A stretch of DNA of 64,000 nucleotides. Source: Pseudomonadota bacterium. Its GTDB lineage: Bacteria > Pseudomonadota > Alphaproteobacteria > Acetobacterales > Acetobacteraceae. Below the pieces are notes generated by a model, which was given only the letters and a program-made list of their open reading frames with translations, was not told the origin of the DNA and did no database searches. The stretch covers positions 53,933 through 117,932 of the forward strand of contig JAJXXT010000138.1 in the NCBI GenBank assembly GCA_021780935.1, in the 5' to 3' direction. The stretch's first letter is position 1. Each line of letters opens with the position of its first letter. Shown piece after piece: positions 8,099-17,368 of this stretch. The position numbers and the translations under genes were made by a program.

Positions 8099-9436
8099 AT
8101 GGCTGATTCCAGGATTGCACGCCGTAGCGCCATCGTCGGCGCGGCTTCCGTCGCAAGCATTCCGCGTGCGCGCGCCGCGACCAGGCCGCCCATCCTGTTC
8201 CTGCACGGCAACGGCGACACCGCCGGCCTGTGGATCACCACGATGTGGCGGTTCGAGACCAATGGCTGGCCGCGCGACCTGCTGCACGCGGTGGATTTCC
8301 GCTACCCCACCGCACGGCGCGTGGAGGATGTGCCGCAGCCCGGCACCACCTCGGTCGCCGAGGAGGAAGCGCAGCTCGCCGAGGAGATCGCCGCGGTCCG
8401 CCGTCGCACGGGGGCCGCAAAAGTGGTGCTGATCGCGCAGTCGCGCGGCGCCCTGGTTGCACGCCTCTTCGTCAGGAATGGCGGCGCCGACCAGGTGGAG
8501 GCGATGATCCTATGCGGCGGCGTCAATCACGGCGTGCTCGACTCGAACACCATCCTCGTCGGCAGCGAGTTCAACGCAACCTCCGCCTTCCTGCGTCGGC
8601 TCAATGCCGGGTCGCTGGAGGTCGTGGCCGGCGTTCGGACCATGACCATCCGCAGCACGGACCTCGACAAATTCGCGCAGCCGGACGGGCGCGCCATCGG
8701 CCTGCCGCAGGTCCGCGGCACCGGCTATGACGCGCCGGCGCTGCGCGGCGCGGTCAATGTCGCCATTCCCGGGCTCGATCATCGCGAGACCGGCTACGCA
8801 CCGCCGGCCTTTGCCGCGATGTGGCGGTTTCTGACCGGCAAGGCGCCGCGCACGCTCGACGTGGTCGCCGAACGCCGGGTGACGCTCTCCGGCAAGATCT
8901 CCGGCTGGCTTGGGGATCTGCCGACGAATATCGGCCTGCCGGGCGTGCGGCTCGAGGTCTTCGCGGTGGACGGCATGACGGGCCTGCGGCGTGGCGGCCC
9001 GCTGCTGAAGCAGGTTACGGGTGACGCCGGCGCCTGGGGGCCGCTGCACGCAGCGCCCGACGAGTATCTAGAGTTCGCGTTTGCCGTCCCCGGACTTTCA
9101 GCGACGCATATCTACCGCTCGCCCTTCCCGCGTTCGTCGAGCATCGTGACCATGCGGCCGCAACGCCTGGCGGCCGGCGATGCGGGCAAGGGGGCGATCG
9201 TGCATCTCACCCGCCCGCGCGGGTATTTCGGTGCCGGGCGCGACCATGTGCTGCTGGGCGGGCGCATCCCGCCGGCGATCCCGCGCGGCGTGCCCGCTGT
9301 TTCCGACGTCGTACTTGTCTGTCCGTCGCCGCCACCGTCGCAAGCCGTGACAGGCCAGTGCAATGGCGAAACAATCGCCGCCCGCACATGGCCCGCTTCC
9401 GACGGGCATGTCAGCGTGATCGAGCTGACGGAGTAG
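8099..9436 (+). CDS. Tat-exported alpha/beta hydrolase (lipase-like)
   Basis: The 445-residue protein starts with a twin-arginine signal (ARRSAIVGAASVASIPRARA) suggesting folded export to the periplasm. After the signal comes ILFLHGNGDTAG, the oxyanion-hole strand of an alpha/beta hydrolase, and the nucleophile elbow IAQSRGAL, where Ala replaces the first Gly of GxSxG. The N-terminal 250 residues resemble lipase and PHB-depolymerase-like hydrolases. The C-terminal 190 residues look like a beta-rich accessory domain of unknown role. It is not preceded by an obvious ribosome site. No neighbour clearly shares its function. Confidence 0.7.
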   Translation: MADSRIARRSAIVGAASVASIPRARAATRPPILFLHGNGDTAGLWITTMWRFETNGWPRDLLHAVDFRYPTARRVEDVPQPGTTSVAEEEAQLAEEIAAVRRRTGAAKVVLIAQSRGALVARLFVRNGGADQVEAMILCGGVNHGVLDSNTILVGSEFNATSAFLRRLNAGSLEVVAGVRTMTIRSTDLDKFAQPDGRAIGLPQVRGTGYDAPALRGAVNVAIPGLDHRETGYAPPAFAAMWRFLTGKAPRTLDVVAERRVTLSGKISGWLGDLPTNIGLPGVRLEVFAVDGMTGLRRGGPLLKQVTGDAGAWGPLHAAPDEYLEFAFAVPGLSATHIYRSPFPRSSSIVTMRPQRLAAGDAGKGAIVHLTRPRGYFGAGRDHVLLGGRIPPAIPRGVPAVSDVVLVCPSPPPSQAVTGQCNGETIAARTWPASDGHVSVIELTE

Positions 9437-9492
9437 GTTGCTCGCGCTGACAAGGCCATCGAAAGGAAGATCCGGCTGGGCGGGATCCGGTT

Positions 9493-11154
9493 CTAAAATA
9501 AGCCCTCGATATTCCCGCCCGTGTCGAGATGAATCGACGCCGCCGCCGGCACCTTTGGGAGGCCGGGCATCGTCATGATTTCGCCAGCGATAGCAACGAC
9601 GAAGCCGGCGCCGGCGGAGAGCCGCACGTCGCGCACCGGCAGCGTATGGCCCTCCGGCGCGCCAAGCTTCGTGGGGTCGGCGCTGAAGCTGTACTGGGTC
9701 TTGGCGATACAGACCGGCATGTTGCCGAACCCCGCTTTTTCCCATGCTGCAAGCTTACGTGCCGCGCCATCGGCGATGGCAACGCCGCCGGCGCGATAGA
9801 TACGTTTTGCAATCGTCTCGATCTTTTCGGCAAGCCCCATCGCGTCGGGGTAGAGCGTATGGAACGCGGCCTTGCCCTCGGCGATGCGCGTCTGCACCGC
9901 GCGCGCGAGGTCGGCAGCCCCCGCGGCACCGTCCGCCCAATGGCTGCACGCCACCACCTCCACCGTAACGCCGGCGCGCACCGCCGCAAGCTCCGCCTCC
10001 GTGTCGCCGGTGAAACGGTTCAGCGCCACTACCACCGGCAGCCCATAGGCGGCCATGTTCTCGACATGCCGGGCCAGGTTCGCCACGCCCCGGCTGACCG
10101 CCGCGACATCCTCGCGCCCGAGATCGGACTTTGCCACCCCGCCATGCATCTTGAGCGCGCGCACCGTCGCCACAACCACGCAGCAGGCGGGCGCGAGGCC
10201 GGCGAGCCGGCACTTGATGTCGAGGAACTTCTCGCCGCCGAGATCGGCGCCGAACCCCGCCTCCGTCACCACGACATCGGCGAGCGAGAGGCCGAGCTTC
10301 GTCGCCATGACCGAGTTACAGCCATGCGCGATGTTGGCGAACGGCCCGCCATGCACCAGCGCCGGCGAGCCCGCCAGCGTCTGCACGAGGTTGGGCATCA
10401 GCGCGTCGCGCAGCAGCGCCGCCATGGCGCCGTCGGCCTTGATGTCGGCCGCGGTCACGAACCCGCCGCCCTTCTTGGCCGCCACGATGATCCGCGCCAG
10501 CCGTGACTGGAGGTCCGCAAGCGATGTCGAGAGGCATAACACCGCCATCACCTCGGAGGCGACGGTGATGTCGAACCCGTCCTCGCGCGGCGAACCGTTC
10601 GCCGCACCGCCAAGGGAGCCCACGATCGAGCGCAGCGCGCGGTCGTTCATGTCCATCGCGCGCCGCCAGGAGATGCGGCGCGGGTCGATACCGGCGGTGT
10701 TGTCCCAGTAGAGATGATTGTCCACCATCGCCGCGAGAAGGTTGTTCGCCGCGGTGATGGCGTGGAAATCGCCGGTGAAGTGAAGGTTGATCTCGTCCAT
10801 CGGCGCCACCTGCGCGTGCCCGCCGCCGGTGGCTCCCCCCTTCATGCCGAAGCAGGGCCCCAACGAGGGTTCGCGCAGGCAGATCATGGTCGGCGTGCCC
10901 ACCGCGTTGAGCGCGTCGCCGAGGCCGATCGTGGTGGTGGTCTTGCCCTCGCCGGCGGGTGTCGGGCTGATGCCGGTCACCAGCACCAGCGCCCCCGGTT
11001 TGCGCGAGCCCTGTTGGGCGATGAAGTCGAAATCGATCTTCGCCTTGTGCCGCCCATAGGGCACCAGCGCGCTTTCCGGAATGCCCGCCTTCGCCGCGAT
11101 CTCGGCAATCGGCTTGAGCCTGGTTGCCCGCGCGATCTCGAGGTCGCTGTTCAT
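9493..11154 (-). CDS. fhs: Formate-tetrahydrofolate ligase
   Basis: At 553 residues the protein matches the usual family length. The ATP loop TPAGEGKT sits at residues 65-72, followed by [10 protein letters not shown]. The family segments [16 protein letters not shown] and TGDFHAI are also present. The enzyme activates formate with ATP to make 10-formyl-THF for purine synthesis or C1 assimilation. A longer open frame extends to 11691, but the ATG at 11154 fits the family N-terminus and overlaps the stop of the upstream aminotransferase gene (ATGA), indicating coupling. No folD or fchA is seen nearby. Confidence 0.95.
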   Translation of the reverse strand: MNSDLEIARATRLKPIAEIAAKAGIPESALVPYGRHKAKIDFDFIAQQGSRKPGALVLVTGISPTPAGEGKTTTTIGLGDALNAVGTPTMICLREPSLGPCFGMKGGATGGGHAQVAPMDEINLHFTGDFHAITAANNLLAAMVDNHLYWDNTAGIDPRRISWRRAMDMNDRALRSIVGSLGGAANGSPREDGFDITVASEVMAVLCLSTSLADLQSRLARIIVAAKKGGGFVTAADIKADGAMAALLRDALMPNLVQTLAGSPALVHGGPFANIAHGCNSVMATKLGLSLADVVVTEAGFGADLGGEKFLDIKCRLAGLAPACCVVVATVRALKMHGGVAKSDLGREDVAAVSRGVANLARHVENMAAYGLPVVVALNRFTGDTEAELAAVRAGVTVEVVACSHWADGAAGAADLARAVQTRIAEGKAAFHTLYPDAMGLAEKIETIAKRIYRAGGVAIADGAARKLAAWEKAGFGNMPVCIAKTQYSFSADPTKLGAPEGHTLPVRDVRLSAGAGFVVAIAGEIMTMPGLPKVPAAASIHLDTGGNIEGLF

Positions 11155-12257
11155 GCGGCACTCCTGTGTCTGATGGGCAACTCCGCCAGCGCCTCGCCGA
11201 CGGCCGCGGAAAACGCCGCGAAGTCCGTGCGGTCGAGCACGCCGATGGTGCCGACGCGGAAGCTCGGCGCCTCGGTGTCGTAGAAATTGCTGATGAGGTA
11301 GCCGCGCTTCTTCAGAGAATCGACGAAGCGTTGCAGGTCCCAGGTGGGGCCGGAGGGTGCCAGGATGTTGCTCACGATCGGGCCCTGGTGGCGCGCCTCC
11401 AGCACCGGGCGCAGGCCGAGGGCGAGCATGCCCTCGCGCAGCGCCGCGGCGTTGGCCGTGTAGCGCGCGAGCCGACCGGCACGGCCCTCCGCCTCCAGCC
11501 GGTCCAGTGCCACGGCCAGCGCGTTCAGCGTCTGCGCCGGGGGCGTGAAGCGGAAGCTGCCCCAGCCGCGGGTCTGCGCGTGGTCGCGAATGTCCGTGAG
11601 GTCGAGGCACCAGGAGCCGGCGGTGCCCGGCGGCAGCAGCGCGTCGTGCCGGGCGAGCACCACGGCCATCCCCGGCATGCCCTCCAGGCATTTGTTGGGC
11701 GTGAACACGGCGGCCGCGATCTCCGGCTGGGCCGCGAGGTCGAGCGGCAGGGCGCCGAAGGCGGAGACGGCATCGACCAGAAGTCGCCGCCCGGCGCCAT
11801 GCGCCGCGGCGCCGATGGCCGCCAGGTCGTTGACGATGCCGGTGCTGGTCTCACTTTGCACCACGCCGACCATCGCGATGGTCGGGTCGGCGAGGGCCAG
11901 GCGGATGGAGTCCGGGTCCACCGGCGCGCTGCGGGACGCCGGCAGCGCCACCGGCTCACGCCCGGCCTCAAGCGCCAGGCGCGCCATCCTCTCGGCATAG
12001 CTGCCGGTCATCGGAATCAGGATGCGCTCGCCCGGGCGCAGCAGCGAGCGCAGCGCCGCCTCCACCCCGAAATGGCCGCTCCCCTGCACCGGCAGGGCGC
12101 CGTGGGTGGCTTCGCTGCCGCCGCCGAGGGCCAGGAGCCGCTTACGGATGCCGGCATAGAGGGGGCGAAAATCGTTGTCCCAGGGCGCGAAATCCGCCGC
12201 CATCGCGGTGCGCACGTCGGGATGCGTGGTCACCGGGCCGGGAATCAGCAGTTTCAT
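11151..12257 (-). CDS. Class-V aminotransferase, PhnW (2-aminoethylphosphonate-pyruvate transaminase)-like
   Basis: The 368-residue protein resembles PhnW at its N-terminus ([17 protein letters not shown], then WDNDF), in the cofactor segment [14 protein letters not shown], and around PLP Lys189 ([12 protein letters not shown]). Asp162 in [10 protein letters not shown] would contact the pyridine nitrogen. No phosphonoacetaldehyde hydrolase or phosphonate transporter is visible, and the direct partner is fhs, so a serine-glyoxylate or alanine-glyoxylate type reaction feeding C1 metabolism is an alternative. The start at 12257 has a strong AAGGAGGG ribosome site. Confidence 0.75.
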   Translation of the reverse strand: MKLLIPGPVTTHPDVRTAMAADFAPWDNDFRPLYAGIRKRLLALGGGSEATHGALPVQGSGHFGVEAALRSLLRPGERILIPMTGSYAERMARLALEAGREPVALPASRSAPVDPDSIRLALADPTIAMVGVVQSETSTGIVNDLAAIGAAAHGAGRRLLVDAVSAFGALPLDLAAQPEIAAAVFTPNKCLEGMPGMAVVLARHDALLPPGTAGSWCLDLTDIRDHAQTRGWGSFRFTPPAQTLNALAVALDRLEAEGRAGRLARYTANAAALREGMLALGLRPVLEARHQGPIVSNILAPSGPTWDLQRFVDSLKKRGYLISNFYDTEAPSFRVGTIGVLDRTDFAAFSAAVGEALAELPIRHRSAA

Positions 12258-12360
12258 GGACCCTCCTTGCGTTGCGTGAGCCATGGCATGCGCCCGCCGC
12301 GGAATCCACCCCCGAAGCTGCCTCTTCGCGCGCAGCCCTGGCTTGTCCTATGCTGGTCCC

Positions 12361-12843
12361 ATGGTTGCGTTGCTGGGCCTGCCGTCCTGGGTGCCGTGGT
12401 GGTTGCCGCTGCTTGTCCTCGTGCCGGGCGTGGTGTGGCTGCTCGCCATGCTGCCGATGCCCTTCGCGGTGCTCGGCCAGCGCAGCCGGCTTGAGGGGAT
12501 CGAGGTGCGGCTCGACGAATTGCAGGCGGAAATCCGTTCCCTGGCGCTGCGCCTGCCGGAGCCCGACCCCTCCTCGCACCGCATTCCCGTGCCGCCGCGA
12601 CGGGAGGTTTTCACCCCACCCTACCCGGATGAGGACGTGCCGCCGCCCGCCCTGAAGATCCGCCGCCCGGTTGATCGAGCGCCAATGGATCGAGCATCGG
12701 ACGATCGAGCATCGGTGGAACGCCATCCCGATGATCGAGACCCTCCCGACGACAAGCCGCCCCGCCGCCCCCCCGACCGGCGCCCGCCGGACCCTTCCTC
12801 GCGGCCGCGCCGCCTTGAACCGCGGTTCGACTTCCGCCGCTGA
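12361..12843 (+). CDS. Membrane-anchored protein with Asp/Arg/Pro pentapeptide tail
   Basis: This 160-residue protein of unknown function has one N-terminal hydrophobic segment (WVPWWLPLLVLVPGVVWLLA), then a short predicted coiled coil (GIEVRLDELQAEIRSLALRL). The C-terminal 80 residues are Pro/Arg/Asp-rich and probably disordered, and include five-residue repeats of the type DRAxx. The start at 12361 was chosen so that the helix is N-terminal. A longer frame from 12283 adds residues with no recognisable features. It is divergent from the aminotransferase and lies 32 nt before the amidase gene. Confidence 0.6.
   Translation: MVALLGLPSWVPWWLPLLVLVPGVVWLLAMLPMPFAVLGQRSRLEGIEVRLDELQAEIRSLALRLPEPDPSSHRIPVPPRREVFTPPYPDEDVPPPALKIRRPVDRAPMDRASDDRASVERHPDDRDPPDDKPPRRPPDRRPPDPSSRPRRLEPRFDFRR
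12673..12747 (+). repeat. 15-bp tandem repeat encoding pentapeptides
   Basis: Five 15-bp units follow each other without gaps. The first three begin GATCGAGC, the fourth is degenerate and the fifth begins GATCGAGA. They encode DRAPM, DRASD, DRASV, ERHPD and DRDPP inside the disordered tail of the membrane protein. The period is in frame, so copy number can change without breaking the gene. Confidence 0.8.
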
Positions 12844-12875
12844 ACCCGGCCCGCTCAACCAAAAGGAGTTCCTCC

Positions 12876-13712
12876 ATGCGTGTCAGCGTCATCCAGATGT
12901 GTTCCGGCTCGCAGGTGCCGAAGAACATCGAGCAGGCGCGTGGTCTGATCGATGCCGCCGTGACCGCGGATCGGCCCGACATCGTGGCCCTGCCCGAGGT
13001 CTGGAGCTCGCTTGGCGGCAGCCGCGCCGACAAGCTCGCCGCGGCGGAGAAGCTGCCACCGGCGGGCAGCAACGAGCCCGGTGGCCAGGCCTATGAGTTC
13101 CTGCGCTCCGTCGCGCGCGAAAAGCGCATCCATGTCCATGGCGGCTCGATCGTCGAGGGCGACGGCGAGCGCCTGTTCAACACCACACTGGTGTTCGACC
13201 CCACGGGCACGGAGATCGGCCGCTACCGCAAGATCCACCTGTTCGACATCGTGACGCCGGACGGCCAGGGATATCGCGAGAGCGCCACCTTCGGCGCCGG
13301 CGCGGACATCGTCACCTGCAAGATCGACGGCGCCCAGGTCGGGCTCGCCATCTGCTACGATGTGCGCTTTCCCGAGCTGTTCCTCGCCCTGCGCCGCCAG
13401 GGGGCGGAGCTGATCTTCCTGCCCGCCGCCTTCACGCTGCAGACCGGCAAAGACCATTGGGAGACGCTGATCCGCGCCCGCGCCATCGAAACGCAATGCT
13501 GGTTCGCCGCCCCCGCGATGTGGGGCAGGCATACCGACGGCTCCGGCGAGGCGCGCTTCACCTATGGCCACTCGCTGGTCTGCGACCCGTGGGGAATGGT
13601 GACCGCCAAGGTCTCGGACGGCACCGGCTGGGCGACCGCGCGCATCGACCCCGCCATCACCGCGCGGGTGCGCCGCGACATGCCGGTGCTCGAACACCGC
13701 AAGCTGGTTTGA
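12876..13712 (+). CDS. Carbon-nitrogen hydrolase, Nit1/Nit2-type amidase
   Basis: The 278-residue protein carries the nitrilase catalytic triad: Glu41 (ALPEVW), Lys119 (RYRKIHLF) and Cys160 ([13 protein letters not shown]). Length and the YDVRFPEL context match Nit1/Nit2 proteins, which repair deaminated glutathione or hydrolyse omega-amides of 2-oxo acids. A strong AAAAGGAG site precedes the ATG at 12876. NAD kinase follows 31 nt later on the same strand. Confidence 0.85.
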   Translation: MRVSVIQMCSGSQVPKNIEQARGLIDAAVTADRPDIVALPEVWSSLGGSRADKLAAAEKLPPAGSNEPGGQAYEFLRSVAREKRIHVHGGSIVEGDGERLFNTTLVFDPTGTEIGRYRKIHLFDIVTPDGQGYRESATFGAGADIVTCKIDGAQVGLAICYDVRFPELFLALRRQGAELIFLPAAFTLQTGKDHWETLIRARAIETQCWFAAPAMWGRHTDGSGEARFTYGHSLVCDPWGMVTAKVSDGTGWATARIDPAITARVRRDMPVLEHRKLV

Positions 13713-13743
13713 CCTTCGCCCCGTCCGGCGGGCGCGCCGCGCG

Positions 13744-14502
13744 ATGACATCGCTCACCTTCGCCGCCGCGACCACCCCGGCGGCGCAGACGGCGCGCGCG
13801 CGGCTGGTGGCGCGCTATGGCGACGCCGGCGAGGCGGCCGATGTCGTGGTCACGCTCGGCGGCGATGGCATGATGCTGGAGACGCTGCACCGCCAGCTCG
13901 CTGGCGGCCGGCCGGTCTATGGCATGAACCACGGCTCGGTCGGCTTCCTGATGAACGCGTATGGCGAGGATGACCTGCCGGCGCGCGTCGCCGCCGCCAA
14001 CCCCACGCGCCTGCACCCGCTGCGCATGCGCACTACCACCGCGGGCGGCGAGACCGCCGAGGCGCTGGCGCTGAACGAGGTCTCGCTGCTGCGCCAGCTC
14101 CGCCAGTCCGCCAAGATCCGCATCCTCGTCGACGGCAAGCTGCGGCTGGAGGAGCTGATCTGCGACGGTATCCTGCTCGCCACCCCCGCGGGCTCCACCG
14201 CCTATAACCTCTCGGCGCACGGGCCGATCGTGCCGCTCTCCGCGAACCTGCTGCCGCTGACGCCGATTTCCGCGTTCCGCCCCCGCCGCTGGCGTGGCGC
14301 GCTGCTGCCCTCCACCGCGCATGTCCTGTTCGAGGTGCTGGAGCCGGACAAGCGCCCGGTCGCCGCCGTCGCCGACCAGACGGAGGTGCGCGACGTGCTG
14401 CGGGTCGCGGTGCGGGAGGACCGGGATGTCGGCGTCACCGTCCTGCACGACCGCGACCACGGGCTCTCCGAGCGGATCATCACCGAGCAGTTCACCGTCT
14501 GA
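13744..14502 (+). CDS. nadK: NAD kinase
   Basis: The 252-residue protein phosphorylates NAD to NADP using ATP. The diagnostic GGDG motif is at residues 39-42 ([10 protein letters not shown]), the NE pair at 111-112 (LALNEVSLL), and the glycine-rich [15 protein letters not shown] segment follows. The length fits the short alphaproteobacterial form. It starts with ATG at 13744 close behind the amidase gene. Confidence 0.93.
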   Translation: MTSLTFAAATTPAAQTARARLVARYGDAGEAADVVVTLGGDGMMLETLHRQLAGGRPVYGMNHGSVGFLMNAYGEDDLPARVAAANPTRLHPLRMRTTTAGGETAEALALNEVSLLRQLRQSAKIRILVDGKLRLEELICDGILLATPAGSTAYNLSAHGPIVPLSANLLPLTPISAFRPRRWRGALLPSTAHVLFEVLEPDKRPVAAVADQTEVRDVLRVAVREDRDVGVTVLHDRDHGLSERIITEQFTV

Positions 14503-14528
14503 AACGATATCACAACGGATAGGTCGCC

Positions 14529-15998
14529 ATGCGCATCGCCTGCCTGATGTTCGTCCACGAGACCGTCACCTTCCTCGCCAACAAGACGACGATCGAGGAT
14601 TTCACCTATCCCGGCTCGCCGGCCGCCGGCGAGGCGCTGCTCGGCGCTGAGCCACGCTCCTACATGGGCGGCTTCGTGCAGGTGGCGCGCGAGTTTGCCG
14701 ATGTGGAGCTCGTCGGCATCGAATCCCCGCTCTGGCCGCGCACCGGCTCCGGCTCCGGCTGGGTGACGCGCGAGGCGTTCGAGCATTTCACCTCCGCCAT
14801 GGTTCGCGCGCTGCGCGAGCGCGGCCCGTTCGACGGCGTGTTCATGGCGCTGCACGGGGCGATGGCGGTCGAGGACGTGGCGCGGCCGGAGGCGGAGCTG
14901 GCCCAGCGCGTGCGCGAGGCGGTGGGGCCAGAGGCGCGGCTCGCCGCCACGTTCGACCCGCACGGCAACGAGGACGCGCAGTTCCTCCGCCACGCGGAGC
15001 TGGGCTTCACCGTCAAATACTTTCCCCATTACGACAGCCATCTGCAGGGCCAGCGCGCGGCGCGGACGCTGGTGCGCACCATCCGCGGCAGTTACGCGCC
15101 CACGCATGCCGTGGTGAAGGTGCCGATCCTCACGCCGACGGTGATGCAGTGGACCGGCGCCTCGCCGTGGATGGACCTGGTGCAGCGCGCGCTGGTCTGG
15201 GAGGCGCGTGAGCCCGACCTCTACATGAACGTCTTCTTCGGCTTCCCCTGGTCCGATGTGCCCGATGCCGGCATGACGATCCAGGCGATCGCCAATGGCG
15301 ACGCGGACCTCGCGCGCCGTGCCGCGGTCGATGTCGCGGACTATGCCTGGCGCCGCCGCCAGGAACTGGCGCGCGCCGCCAGCATTCACAGCATCCGCGA
15401 CGGCGTGCGCCACGCGGCGGAGGCGGTGGCCGCCGGCCGCGCGCCGGTTGTGCTCGCCGACCACTCGGACCGCAGCGGCTATGCCACCTGGCTGCTGCGC
15501 GAGCTTCTGGGCAGCGGCCTCGGGCGCGTGCTGATCGCGACGGTCGCCGACCCCGGGGCGGTGGACGCCGCCATTCCCGGCGAGGCGTTCGACCGTGCGG
15601 TGGGCGGGCTTGCGGACGAGTCCGCGGGCGATCCGGTGCGCGTCACCGGCCGCGTGGTGGCGCGCGACGAGAGCGGGCGGCGCGGCGGCACCTGGGCGCG
15701 CATCGACCTCGGCCAAGGCAGCGAGCTGGTGGTTTCACGCTACCTCACGCAGATCATCGAGCTCGATCAGTTGCGTGCCATGGGCATCGAGCCGGGTGCC
15801 TTCGACGTCATTGCCATCAAGTCCCGGGTGCATTTCCGTCGCGGTTTCGACGACAGCGGCTTTGCACCGACGATCCTGCTGGTCGAGCCGGACGAGCCCT
15901 TCCTCGGCACGGTGCGGCTGGAGGCGCTGCCCTACCGCCATCTCGATATTTCCCGCTTTTATCCGTACGGCGATCCGGCCGGACCGGAATTAATGTGA
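14529..15998 (+). CDS. M81-family metallopeptidase (MlrC/microcystinase C-like)
   Basis: The 489-residue protein matches the two-domain MlrC family in length and order. The N-terminal domain begins MRIACLMFVHETVTF and contains metal-ligand candidates in TFDPHGNED and YFPHYDSH. The C-terminal domain contains VLADHSDRSG. MlrC cleaves linear microcystin products, but homologues are common in bacteria that never meet microcystin and are thought to act on other small amides. It follows nadK by 26 nt and probably shares its transcript. The substrate is unknown. Confidence 0.85.
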   Translation: MRIACLMFVHETVTFLANKTTIEDFTYPGSPAAGEALLGAEPRSYMGGFVQVAREFADVELVGIESPLWPRTGSGSGWVTREAFEHFTSAMVRALRERGPFDGVFMALHGAMAVEDVARPEAELAQRVREAVGPEARLAATFDPHGNEDAQFLRHAELGFTVKYFPHYDSHLQGQRAARTLVRTIRGSYAPTHAVVKVPILTPTVMQWTGASPWMDLVQRALVWEAREPDLYMNVFFGFPWSDVPDAGMTIQAIANGDADLARRAAVDVADYAWRRRQELARAASIHSIRDGVRHAAEAVAAGRAPVVLADHSDRSGYATWLLRELLGSGLGRVLIATVADPGAVDAAIPGEAFDRAVGGLADESAGDPVRVTGRVVARDESGRRGGTWARIDLGQGSELVVSRYLTQIIELDQLRAMGIEPGAFDVIAIKSRVHFRRGFDDSGFAPTILLVEPDEPFLGTVRLEALPYRHLDISRFYPYGDPAGPELM

Positions 15999-16051
15999 CC
16001 TTCGACCCGGCGCGGCGTTAGGCTCTCGCGGAACCACGAAGGAGGATGTGC

Positions 16052-16153
16052 ATGAAAACCCTGCTTCTCGTGCTTGCCTTGTTTGGCGGTTTTGCTGTCG
16101 TCGCGGCGCCGGCCGCTTTGGCCTGCCCGGCCCATGTCTATCACGGGACCTGA
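16052..16153 (+). CDS. Putative 33-residue secreted peptide
   Basis: A short frame from the ATG at 16052 to TGA at 16153 encodes 33 residues: a Lys at position 3, a hydrophobic core of about 18 residues, then an AxA-type cleavage site (AALA) followed by CPAHVYHGT. The ribosome site AAGGAGG 7 nt upstream is perfect, which is the main reason to believe the gene. Cleavage would leave a 9-residue peptide starting with Cys and containing two His. The lipobox is poor because Ala stands at -3. A 12-bp hairpin follows. Confidence 0.5.
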   Translation: MKTLLLVLALFGGFAVVAAPAALACPAHVYHGT

Positions 16154-16192
16154 CGCCGAAACCGTCTTTCACTCCTCAAACGATTGAGAGGG

Positions 16193-16228
16193 GGCGATGT
16201 CCGCGCACCGACGTGAGCGGACATCGCC
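16193..16228. terminator. Perfect 12-bp stem-loop between convergent genes
   Basis: GGCGATGTCCGC (16193-16204) pairs with GCGGACATCGCC (16217-16228) around a 12-nt loop. The right arm touches the stop codon of the fucosyltransferase-like gene (16229) and the left arm lies 39 nt past the small peptide gene, so it could end both transcripts. No T-run follows on either strand, so it may act with Rho or protect RNA ends. Confidence 0.6.
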
Positions 16229-17236
16229 TCAGTCTTGCCGCAGCTTCTCCAGCGGGTAATCGCGGAGCATCGCGAGTTGGTCGGGGGAGGCGGCCCAGGT
16301 CAGCGGCCTGATATAGTCGCCGGTGTCGGTGATCACGCGCGTGCCGACACCCTTGGCCCGTAGCAGCCGCGCCCAGAGCGGTTCCGCGCGTGCTTGGATG
16401 TGGGCGTGGCACTCCACGGTGCGGAACGCCCAGAGTGTGCGCAGATGCGGCGAGAGCAGCGCCGCCGCCTCGGCGAAGGTGCCGCAGCCCGTCACCATGA
16501 CCCGTGCGGCGATCAGGCTGCCGAGATCCTCGGCGGCGGAAAGGCTTTGCGCGGCGAATGGAATCCGCTCGCGCAGCAGCCATGCCGCGACCAGGCCGAG
16601 TGCCGGGTTTTCCACGCCCTCGTAGACCAGGCGGACGCGGGTGATGCCGGTCTCGGCGCGCGCGCGGGCGATGGCCGTCTGGTAGTAGCTTGCGGGCGGC
16701 TGCACGTAGATCGGCACGATCCAGTCATAGCCGCCGGGGTCGCGCACGCCGAACACGTCGCCGGCGCGGAAATGCACGGCGATTTCATCGACGGCGGCGG
16801 GCGGCACGAGATGCGCGTAGCGCCCCGCGAGGGCGGCGAGCATCGCCTCCGCGCCCCGCGCCTCGGCCAGCACCGGGCCGAACGGGGCGGCCCAGAAGAA
16901 ATTCGCCGCGAGCGTCGGGGCCGGGTCCGGTGCATCGTGTTCCAGGCGGATGCCGGCGGCCTCGCCTTGCATGGGACCGGGCTGATAGGCGGGGAAGGCG
17001 ATGCGTCGCACGCCCAGCGCGCGGGCCACCATCATCGCGTGCAGAAGCTGGGCAAAGACGTTGCCGAACCGCCCGAGCGGGCGGATGCGCAGCCGCTCGA
17101 CATGGCCGTCCGGCGCCGGGTTTTCGATGCCGACCGCATCATCGTAACCGCTGGCCTCGATGCGCGCGCCGAGCGCCGCGCGGTCGAGTCCGTAGCGAGC
17201 GGCAAACGCCGCGAGAACGTCGGGGGGCTGGTTCAT
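16229..17236 (-). CDS. Fucosyltransferase-like glycosyltransferase
   Basis: The 335-residue protein contains RPLGRFGNVFAQLLHAM near residue 52 and VHFRAGDVFG near residue 154. These match the G-R-F-G-N and HxRxGD motifs that bind the GDP-sugar in fucosyltransferases (GT11/GT23-like, GT-B half). A late segment (MVTGCGTFAEAAALLSP) fits the conserved sugar-nucleotide loop. No membrane helix is seen, so it likely acts in the cytoplasm on a surface glycan. It is the first of several glycan genes from here to 21059. The exact donor is not provable from sequence. Confidence 0.7.
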   Translation of the reverse strand: MNQPPDVLAAFAARYGLDRAALGARIEASGYDDAVGIENPAPDGHVERLRIRPLGRFGNVFAQLLHAMMVARALGVRRIAFPAYQPGPMQGEAAGIRLEHDAPDPAPTLAANFFWAAPFGPVLAEARGAEAMLAALAGRYAHLVPPAAVDEIAVHFRAGDVFGVRDPGGYDWIVPIYVQPPASYYQTAIARARAETGITRVRLVYEGVENPALGLVAAWLLRERIPFAAQSLSAAEDLGSLIAARVMVTGCGTFAEAAALLSPHLRTLWAFRTVECHAHIQARAEPLWARLLRAKGVGTRVITDTGDYIRPLTWAASPDQLAMLRDYPLEKLRQD

Positions 17237-17368
17237 GGGTTGGGATGCCGGAAGGAGAAACGCCGTTGCCGCTTCCCGTTATCGGAAACGCCACCGTAAG
17301 ACGCCGACATCGTCAGGTGATGGAAGAAGCGAGTCGCAATTCGGTCCACGTTCTTTGTCAGATCGGCC

